A stretch of 6,385 nucleotides of DNA from Bacillota bacterium. GTDB lineage: Bacteria; Bacillota_I; Bacilli_A; Acholeplasmatales; Acholeplasmataceae. This document shows, piece after piece, positions 1 to 5,480 of this stretch. The first letter of the stretch is position 1. Each line of letters begins with the position of its first letter. Both the position numbers and the translations under genes were made by a program. Location of the stretch: contig JAEWVV010000213.1 in the NCBI GenBank assembly GCA_023458995.1, forward strand, positions 1 to 6,385. Direction: 5' to 3'. The notes beneath the pieces were generated by a model. It was given only the letters and a program-made list of their open reading frames with translations. It was not told the origin of the DNA and ran no database searches.

Positions 1-1
1 A

Positions 2-1090
2 TCTGAATATGAGAGAATGGGTCAATATTACTCAACGACGAGTATGGAAACAAAAACAGTTAAAGCAGCTCTGCCAAATTATTTAGATAATATTAAACAA
101 TATAAACAAGAATTGACTTCTGCATTCATTAGTAATTGCTATAAACTAGATAATGGAACTATGACTTATGAGCAATTTTTCCAAATCTATGGAACACATC
201 TAGTAGCATCTGCAACATTTGGGGGTAAAGTTAATTTAAGTTATTCGGTTACAGATTCAACTAAATATATTTCTGCATCCAAAGGTACAGAAATACAAAA
301 TAAAATCAATGCAGGAATTATCGGTTTAGAGAAATATACACTTGGTTTTCAAAGTAATGTTTCATTAAGTCAAATCCAAGCAATTACATCAAGTAATGCT
401 ACTCTACATTTTCGTGCAGACAGTATTGGTGGATCAGGGTTTGGAGTAAAAACCGATCAAGGTGATTATACAGGAGAATTAAGATCATGGGTGAGTACTG
501 TATACGATAATCCAGCGATTATTGAGTATAGCACAAATGGTTTAGTTCCCTTATCTGAACTTGTTCCAGATGTATACACAAACGCTAAACAAAAATTAGC
601 AAGTAATTTAGAAAATTATATTAAATCTGTTAATGGCGATTTATCTTATTCGCCTAGTATTTCAGTTGATCGTAGTGTTGTTCGTAGCTCTGAGGAGACT
701 ATCAATGATAATGGAAGATTCACAAATCCATATGATCTAGTATATGTGTCTAGTTCAGGATATACATTTAATAATCTACAATCAAGAGGGATAACTAGAG
801 TCCACGTGATCATTGAATTAGATGCTAAAGAAGTAGATGATGGATATCAATATATATTCTTATATGACGGCACATCAGAAAGTTCAACGCTTCTTGGTAG
901 TTATCAGTTTGAACACGGTGTAGGTTATAAACGGACAAATTATAACCTGTCAAACGCACCATACACATTTGTTTTCTCGATGCAACTTTCTGACTTAAGT
1001 TCTTCATATGCTATAAGATATGGTGCATCTGGTAATGGCGCTGACACTTGGAAAAATAAGAATGTTTATGTAAGTTATATGTTCTACTAA
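2..1090 (+). CDS. MACPF (membrane attack complex/perforin) domain pore-forming protein, 5'-truncated by window edge
   Basis: The frame is open to the first base of the window, so the gene begins upstream; 362 residues are visible. The ATG at 17 is unlikely to be the start, because the first half of the MACPF fold would then be missing. Numbering from the first visible codon, a MACPF signature stands at 56-76 (YEQFF, YGTH at 63-66, then GGK). A Gly/Ser/Thr-rich stretch follows, in the place where family members carry a membrane-inserting helical cluster. Next come GGSGFG at 143-148 and a closing W...NPAIIEY...LVPLSEL segment at 163-187, typical of the end of the domain. Residues about 191-215 look like a helical linker. 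Residues about 220-362 form a beta-rich, Tyr/Ser-rich domain that I do not recognise; it could be a receptor- or membrane-binding module. Family proteins oligomerise into membrane pores, and bacterial ones act as toxins or antagonists of competitors. A signal peptide, if any, is outside the window. The family call is firm; target and role are unknown. Confidence 0.85.
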   Translation, partial: SEYERMGQYYSTTSMETKTVKAALPNYLDNIKQYKQELTSAFISNCYKLDNGTMTYEQFFQIYGTHLVASATFGGKVNLSYSVTDSTKYISASKGTEIQNKINAGIIGLEKYTLGFQSNVSLSQIQAITSSNATLHFRADSIGGSGFGVKTDQGDYTGELRSWVSTVYDNPAIIEYSTNGLVPLSELVPDVYTNAKQKLASNLENYIKSVNGDLSYSPSISVDRSVVRSSEETINDNGRFTNPYDLVYVSSSGYTFNNLQSRGITRVHVIIELDAKEVDDGYQYIFLYDGTSESSTLLGSYQFEHGVGYKRTNYNLSNAPYTFVFSMQLSDLSSSYAIRYGASGNGADTWKNKNVYVSYMFY

Positions 1091-1097
1091 TGTTTCA

Positions 1098-1130
1098 TGT
1101 AGAGCTAATTGGTCCGCAATTAGCTCTACA
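1098..1130 (+). terminator. Perfect 14-bp hairpin after the MACPF gene, possible terminator
   Basis: TGTAGAGCTAATTG (1098-1111) and CAATTAGCTCTACA (1117-1130) are exact reverse complements separated by the five-base loop GTCCG. The hairpin begins 8 bases after the MACPF stop and ends just before the next promoter, the usual place for a terminator. No U-run follows on the + strand (ATGATTGAAC), and none follows in the reverse direction. It may therefore be an inefficient or factor-assisted terminator, or a 3'-end stabilising hairpin. Confidence 0.55.
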
Positions 1131-1134
1131 ATGA

Positions 1135-1163
1135 TTGAACTTAATCACCTGATATGCTATGAT
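1135..1163 (+). promoter_or_regulatory. Sigma-A-type promoter of the ABC transporter gene
   Basis: A TTGAAC -35 element (1135-1140) and a TATGAT -10 element (1158-1163) are separated by exactly 17 bases. The -10 is preceded by TGC (1155-1157), which makes it an extended -10. The predicted start near 1170 leaves a leader of about 23 bases. That leader contains the ribosome-binding site AAAAGAG (1179-1185), 7 bases before the ATG, overlapping an 8-base palindrome GAGATCTC (1183-1190). The promoter means the transporter need not depend on the MACPF transcript. Confidence 0.6.
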
Positions 1164-1192
1164 ATAAACAATTAATCGAAAAGAGATCTCAT

Positions 1193-3862
1193 ATGAAACT
1201 AATCAATGTTACAAAAACCTACCCTATTAAGGATAATAATCCTGTTGAAGCATTAAAAAATATGTCGGTAGAATTACCTAACAAAGGTATGGTTTTTTTC
1301 GTAGGTAAGTCAGGGTCTGGAAAATCAACTCTTTTAAATCTCTTAGGAGGACTTGATCGTCCAACGAGCGGAACCATTGATATTAATGGCATTCAAATGA
1401 ACTCATTTTCAAATCATGATCTTGACATACATCGTTTGTATCATGTTGGTTTTATATTTCAAGATCTAAACTTAATTGAAAACTTATCTATTCGTGATAA
1501 CATCTCAATCTCTTTAGAACTAAGTGGTATTACGTGTGATAGCAAAATGATTGAAGAAGCTTTATCCGTTGTTGATCTAGAAGGTTATTCGAATCGTATG
1601 CCTAATACACTATCCGGTGGTCAAAGACAAAGGGTAGCCATCGCTAGAGCACTCATTAAATCACCTGATATTATTTTAGCTGATGAGCCAACTGGTTCTC
1701 TTGACTCAGAGACATCTAAACAAATATTTGAATTACTTAGAAAACTTTCACAATCAAATCTAGTGATTGTGGTATCACATGATTTAGACTATGCAAATCA
1801 ATATGGTGATCGTATTATCGAACTAAAAGATGGAAGAATCTTAAAAGATTCAAATCCTATTCAAAATCATGGTGACTTAAATCCAGCAAATGATACAAAG
1901 GATATCAAACCATCTCAAACTCATTCATTACCAAGTAAGCGAGCAGTTCAGTTAGCTTATCATTACCTCAAACTAAAAAAATGGAAATTTATTCTAAGTT
2001 TAACTATAAGCCTATTAACATTTTTGCTGTTTGGGCTATTTGATTCACTAGGAAGTTTTGATGTAGCAAAAAACAGTATAGAATCCATCTATGAAACCAA
2101 TCAAACAAATGTGTTGATTAATCAAATATATAAAGAGAAAAGTCAATATTATCATAAGATAATGAATTTGAGTTTTGATGATGTAGATTCATTTAAGTCG
2201 AAATACCCAAATTCGACTTTTATACCTGTTATGACTGAGTTTAATTTGAATTATAGTAATTTGCTTTATAATGGTTCAGATATAGATGAAAACCTATATG
2301 TGCGTAACTCAATGGGAGGGATTTCAGTCACAGAAGAAATCCTTGATGATTTAGGATTTGAGTTATCTTTTGGTAATATGCCAACAGGCAAAGATCAAGT
2401 CTTAGTTAGTTTGCAAACGTTCAATATGTTTAAAGATTATGATTATCGAACAAAAGATAACCAAAAAGTCGAGATTGAAAGTTTAGAGGATATCATTGGC
2501 TTATATCTCTATGACGATACTATTCCTTATGAAATCGTTGGAGTTGTTAATACACATATTGATTTAAGCAAATTTGAAAAAATGTTCAATGGTTCAGAAC
2601 AAAACATGCTTGAAAGAATTAGTTATGATTATGAGTATGAAGGCATAATGAATAGTGGTATACATCAAGCCATTTTTATGTATCATGATGTTATTAACGA
2701 ATATGAAGATACATATAGTTCTAGTTTTAAATTAGTTTTAGCAGAAGTACCTTCAACTACGACATTTGATACATTTGATGGCTCTATTAGTTCATATGAT
2801 ATGCTTGATAGTTTTGCACAAATAACAGAAACAAAACGACCAAATTCTATCATTTGGATTGATGAAGAACACCAAGTGCTATCAGAAAACCAAGTTTTAT
2901 TACCACATTATGCAATAACAAACAATTCGAATAGTCGACAAGAAGTATATGAAATGATTGATCGGTTGGTTGATTTGTTTGTTAATGAACATTATAGTGA
3001 AATACAAACTGAATATGAAGCAAACGAAACAAAACCATATAGCGATTTCATCAAATTAACAGATAGCAATCCCTATCACCCGGGATACACAATTAGTTAT
3101 TTTTACCATGAAGCACTTAAAGAATGGAATCATAGTCACTATGATGATTTTATTGCTGGTCAAATGGAGATTACTGGTGAATTAGATCAAGTGTATGATA
3201 TAGAAGTCGTAGGATTCTACACAGATTTTATACCTTCTGGTGGATTACCTGCTTATTTTTCGGATAGTTTGTATAATACAGTAATTCAGACACATAATTT
3301 TTATCCTTTATATGGAATGATTGTTTCACTTTCTGGCAACAAGAAAGAAGATATGCAATTAATTAGTGAAATCACACAAAATAAGGCTGGTCTTAGTTTT
3401 TTAGGAACTAACCCAATTGTCACATCAGCAAAAAGATTTGATGAGGAATTCGATGATTTATCCACAATCTTACTCTACGTCGGTGCTCTCTTAGCTCTTA
3501 TATCTACGATGCAATTGTTCAATCTGATTACAACAAGTATTTCAATGAAGAAGAAAGAAATCGGTATACTTAGAGCTCTTGGTGCTCGGATTAAAGATGT
3601 GATGAAAATATTCTATAGTGAAGCATTATTAATTGGACTGATCAGTGCTATAAGTGCGATTGTTGTTAACGTGATCATCAATTTTTCAGCAAATCATTAT
3701 TTTGAAGCAAACTTTGGACTATCGTATGATTTACTTATTTTCGGATATAGACAAGTTTTAATCATTTTCGGTTTTGTCTTGGTAGCATCAACACTGAGTT
3801 CAATTATTCCAGTATACATATATTCAAGAAAGAATCCGATTGAGACAATACGGCTGTTTTGA
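1193..3862 (+). CDS. MacB/FtsX-type ABC transporter, fused ATP-binding and permease protein
   Basis: This complete 889-residue membrane protein joins ATPase and permease in one chain. The N-terminal ATPase has every expected motif: Walker A GKSGSGKST (38-46), Q-loop Gln90, signature LSGGQ (140-144), Walker B ILADE with Asp164/Glu165, and switch His196 in VSHD. A polar linker (about 220-260) leads to transmembrane helix 1 (about 266-283). An extracytoplasmic region of roughly 470 residues (284-755), rich in Tyr, Asp and Ser, follows. Three C-terminal helices lie at about 756-779, 811-831 and 855-877. The cytoplasmic motif KKEIGILRALGA (787-798) is characteristic of FtsX/MacB permeases. Such proteins dimerise and transmit ATP-driven movement to their outer domains, for example in peptide or toxin efflux, antibiotic resistance and lipoprotein handling. 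Substrate cannot be read from the sequence. The start is supported by AAAAGAG 7 bases upstream and by its own promoter. The gene lies 102 bases after the MACPF gene. A functional link is possible but unproven. Confidence 0.9.
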   Translation: MKLINVTKTYPIKDNNPVEALKNMSVELPNKGMVFFVGKSGSGKSTLLNLLGGLDRPTSGTIDINGIQMNSFSNHDLDIHRLYHVGFIFQDLNLIENLSIRDNISISLELSGITCDSKMIEEALSVVDLEGYSNRMPNTLSGGQRQRVAIARALIKSPDIILADEPTGSLDSETSKQIFELLRKLSQSNLVIVVSHDLDYANQYGDRIIELKDGRILKDSNPIQNHGDLNPANDTKDIKPSQTHSLPSKRAVQLAYHYLKLKKWKFILSLTISLLTFLLFGLFDSLGSFDVAKNSIESIYETNQTNVLINQIYKEKSQYYHKIMNLSFDDVDSFKSKYPNSTFIPVMTEFNLNYSNLLYNGSDIDENLYVRNSMGGISVTEEILDDLGFELSFGNMPTGKDQVLVSLQTFNMFKDYDYRTKDNQKVEIESLEDIIGLYLYDDTIPYEIVGVVNTHIDLSKFEKMFNGSEQNMLERISYDYEYEGIMNSGIHQAIFMYHDVINEYEDTYSSSFKLVLAEVPSTTTFDTFDGSISSYDMLDSFAQITETKRPNSIIWIDEEHQVLSENQVLLPHYAITNNSNSRQEVYEMIDRLVDLFVNEHYSEIQTEYEANETKPYSDFIKLTDSNPYHPGYTISYFYHEALKEWNHSHYDDFIAGQMEITGELDQVYDIEVVGFYTDFIPSGGLPAYFSDSLYNTVIQTHNFYPLYGMIVSLSGNKKEDMQLISEITQNKAGLSFLGTNPIVTSAKRFDEEFDDLSTILLYVGALLALISTMQLFNLITTSISMKKKEIGILRALGARIKDVMKIFYSEALLIGLISAISAIVVNVIINFSANHYFEANFGLSYDLLIFGYRQVLIIFGFVLVASTLSSIIPVYIYSRKNPIETIRLF

Positions 3863-4217
3863 GAAAATAACAGTAGCTATTTTGCATATAAAGTGATAAT
3901 TACTCATTAAAAGTTGATTTCATGTCACTTGCATTTTCGTTTGATTAGCCACGGGAATATAATTCGACAACAACTGAAGTATCTGATCAATAAATGAATG
4001 GTTTACACTGTGTGCGATATGATGATATTCAGTTGATTCGAATGAAGTAATCAGATTATCTGTGCAAACTAGAGTATTCCATAAACTTATAGATAAGAAT
4101 ATTTTGTTTAGAAACGATTAGTTTAATTTATGAAATTGTATGATTTTCAAAAAATAAGAAACATTGTAAGAATCATAATTTGAAAGTTTATTCACAAAGA
4201 TAATTTTAACAATAAAC

Positions 4218-4320
4218 AAAGTGTGTCTCTAGGATTAAACAGCCTGGTTACTCACTTTTCTTTACAACACCCAGAACTTACCCAATATTACCCATTAGTC
4301 CTCTAGTGGGTATTTTTCTT
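4218..4320 (+). ncRNA. Candidate structured RNA: two hairpins ending in an intrinsic terminator
   Basis: A first imperfect hairpin (4218-4258) pairs AAAGTG, GT and CTAGG with CCTGG, AC and CACTTT, with small symmetric internal loops and a nine-base apical loop. Thirty bases later comes the terminator hairpin. Each stem has one pair that is G-U only if the RNA is read from the + strand (4230/4246 and 4295/4306); on the minus strand both would be A-C mismatches. This favours a + strand transcript. The nearest upstream gene ends 355 bases earlier and the next starts 401 bases after the terminator. The RNA is therefore either a long 3' untranslated end of the ABC mRNA or an independent small RNA. 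I see no convincing promoter; the best is TTGTAA (4164-4169), 17 bases, TTTATT (4187-4192). It matches no RNA family I recognise. Confidence 0.3.
4289..4320 (+). terminator. Intrinsic (Rho-independent) terminator
   Basis: TACCCATTAG (4289-4298) pairs over its full ten bases with CTAGTGGGTA (4303-4312), with one G-U pair and the four-base loop TCCT. TTTTTCTT (4313-4320) follows at once. This is the best terminator in the window. It works in the + direction only, since no U-run flanks it on the other side. Two upstream copies of ACCCA (starting at 4269 and 4280) could compete for the 3' arm. Confidence 0.8.
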
Positions 4321-4343
4321 GTATTATGTTGCAATCCTTATAC

Positions 4344-4372
4344 CCTATAGCATTTCATTGCACGTTTGTCAA
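4344..4372 (-). promoter_or_regulatory. Possible minus-strand promoter facing the terminator hairpins
   Basis: Read on the minus strand, a perfect TTGACA (4372-4367) is followed after exactly 17 bases by TATAGG (4349-4344). The -10 is preceded by TGC, giving an extended -10. Transcription would start near 4337 and run leftward, antisense to the + strand hairpins. The -10 matches only four of six positions and no minus-strand gene lies downstream, so the call rests on the -35 and the spacing. Confidence 0.35.
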
Positions 4373-4671
4373 ATTTTAATTTAAGTGAACCCATTGTCCA
4401 CAAAACCACCTCAAACTGTACAAATGCCCCCTATAATATTAATTACATAACATAAAATAGCATCATCACCACTCTTCGACTTTTAGATATACTGATGCAA
4501 CACAATGCAAGAATTCATCAATTTATACCAAAAGATATACTAGGTCTAGGATATTGAACTACATACAGCCATTAACTACTTATAAATTATCAATTTCATT
4601 TTCTATAAACTACCTCAAATTTGATTAAACACATTATTCAACTAGAAAACTTTAAAAAAAGCATAAAAGTA

Positions 4672-4700
4672 TTGATAATGATAAAATATCGTGCTAATAT
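4672..4700 (+). promoter_or_regulatory. Promoter of the AbiE operon
   Basis: TTGATA (4672-4677) and TAATAT (4695-4700) stand 17 bases apart, with TGC (4692-4694) forming an extended -10. The predicted start is near 4706, which leaves a leader of about 15 bases that is nearly all Shine-Dalgarno. The spacer contains a tandem TGATAA repeat (4673-4678, 4679-4684) and a GATA-AAA-TATC inverted repeat (4680-4690). These are candidate operator elements for autorepression by the AbiEi-like protein. Confidence 0.65.
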
Positions 4701-4707
4701 TAAAGCA

Positions 4708-4717
4708 AAGAAGGTGA
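4708..4717 (+). promoter_or_regulatory. Strong ribosome-binding site of the AbiEi-like gene
   Basis: AAGAAGGTGA matches the ideal AAGGAGGTGA at nine of ten positions and ends four bases before the ATG at 4722. This fixes the antitoxin start. It is much stronger than the AAAAGAG used before the toxin gene, which would favour antitoxin over toxin synthesis. Confidence 0.8.
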
Positions 4718-4721
4718 AAAT

Positions 4722-5480
4722 ATGAAGGGATATCAAGAATTAGTTCAAAAAATAATCTTTGATTTTAGTGATGCACTAAATGTCTATAAAAATAGAGCGA
4801 CAGCTTATGGTGCTTTAAGTCGATTAGAAAAACAAGGGCTGATCAAGAAGGTACGAAATAACCTTTATGTAAGTATGAACCCAGTGACTCAAACATCATT
4901 CGCAACTAAATATCAAATTGGATCTTCTATTAATAAGAACACTTATATTAGCCACATCAGTGCACTAGAGTACTATGGATATCAAAATCAAGTCAGCTAT
5001 ATTTGCTATATCTCATCTTCAAACCGGTTCAACACATTTGAGTTTGAAGGCATAACCTATAAACGAGTTTCAATCAAATCAAAAAAAGGTGTCATCAGTC
5101 CACCATATACTCAAATGATAAAGATAACAGATATTGAGAAGACCGTTATTGACTCGATTCAAAGCATCGGTTCAATCATCAATCTGGAAGAACTCATCTA
5201 TAGTCTTGAAATGCTACCAAAGCTAGATGAGAATAAACTCATCGAATATTTAGATGGGTATAACATCCAAGCACTTTATCAAAAATCAGGGTATCTATTA
5301 TCGTTTTTCAATGACATATTGAAATTAAGCGAATCATTCTTTATGATTATCCAGCATAAATTAGGAAAAAGTGTAACCTATTTATCAGAGGATGCTAAAC
5401 AAGATGGTGTATTCATTAAAGCATTTCAAGTGATTGTTCCAAAATGGTTAACGAAAAGAGTCCAATATGATGAGATATGA
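4722..5480 (+). CDS. AbiEi-like type IV antitoxin / transcriptional regulator
   Basis: The protein has 252 residues. The N-terminal part (about 1-55) is a winged helix-turn-helix: ATAYGALSRLEKQGLIKKV (27-45), followed by the wing NNLYVSM, the usual opening of AbiEi proteins. The middle carries family-like segments ISHISALEYYGY (77-88) and KITDIEKTVIDSI (134-146). The rest is a mostly helical C-terminal domain. In characterised AbiE systems the N-terminal domain binds inverted repeats in the operon promoter and represses it, while the C-terminal domain is needed to neutralise the toxin; no stable protein complex with the toxin is needed. The start is set by the near-perfect Shine-Dalgarno. The stop lies inside the next gene, overlapping it by 14 bases in a different frame, the usual arrangement of abiEi-abiEii pairs. 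The identity of the partner gene strongly supports the call. I leave the symbol blank because sequence similarity across this family is low. Confidence 0.85.
   Translation: MKGYQELVQKIIFDFSDALNVYKNRATAYGALSRLEKQGLIKKVRNNLYVSMNPVTQTSFATKYQIGSSINKNTYISHISALEYYGYQNQVSYICYISSSNRFNTFEFEGITYKRVSIKSKKGVISPPYTQMIKITDIEKTVIDSIQSIGSIINLEELIYSLEMLPKLDENKLIEYLDGYNIQALYQKSGYLLSFFNDILKLSESFFMIIQHKLGKSVTYLSEDAKQDGVFIKAFQVIVPKWLTKRVQYDEI

Larger units (their letters stand above)
3863..4721. other. Long intergenic region without a supported protein gene
   Basis: All reading frames here are broken by frequent stops and none has a good start with a ribosome-binding site. No recognisable transposase relic, tRNA or CRISPR repeat is visible. 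What it does hold is a hairpin at 4218-4258, an intrinsic terminator at 4289-4320, a possible minus-strand promoter at 4344-4372 and the AbiE promoter at 4672-4700. Stretches 3863-4200 and 4380-4670 show nothing I can support. They may be decayed coding sequence or an unrecognised RNA. Confidence 0.6.

Noticed and set aside
17..19. ATG at 17 as the real start of the MACPF gene
   Set aside because: The frame is open upstream to the window edge, and starting here would remove the first half of the MACPF domain; the GAGAGA just before it is probably coincidence.
825..1007. Minus-strand 60-codon open frame inside the MACPF gene
   Set aside because: It lies antisense within a clearly coding domain, has no recognisable motif and is best explained as a shadow frame.
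3864..3883. AAAATA...TATTTT hairpin just after the ABC transporter stop
   Set aside because: Only six A-T pairs around an eight-base loop and no following U-run; too weak to call a terminator.
3994..4050. Small + strand ORF of 18 codons in the intergenic region
   Set aside because: It has no ribosome-binding site, is preceded directly by a stop codon and resembles nothing recognisable.
4269..4320. Type III toxin-antitoxin (repeat RNA plus terminator before a toxin)
   Set aside because: The ACCCA repeats are only about 10 bases long and no endoribonuclease-like toxin follows; the next gene is 401 bases away and has its own promoter.
4432..4437. Perfect TATAAT as a + strand promoter
   Set aside because: No acceptable -35 element stands 16-18 bases upstream (the sequence there is CCTCAA) and no gene starts close downstream.
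4485..4541. Nine-base direct repeat AGATATACT (4485-4493 and 4533-4541)
   Set aside because: It is short, AT-rich and not linked to a gene or further copies; chance is sufficient.
1193..5480. Mycoplasma-type genetic code (UGA read as Trp)
   Set aside because: UGA ends two genes at family-appropriate positions, and tryptophans are encoded by TGG.
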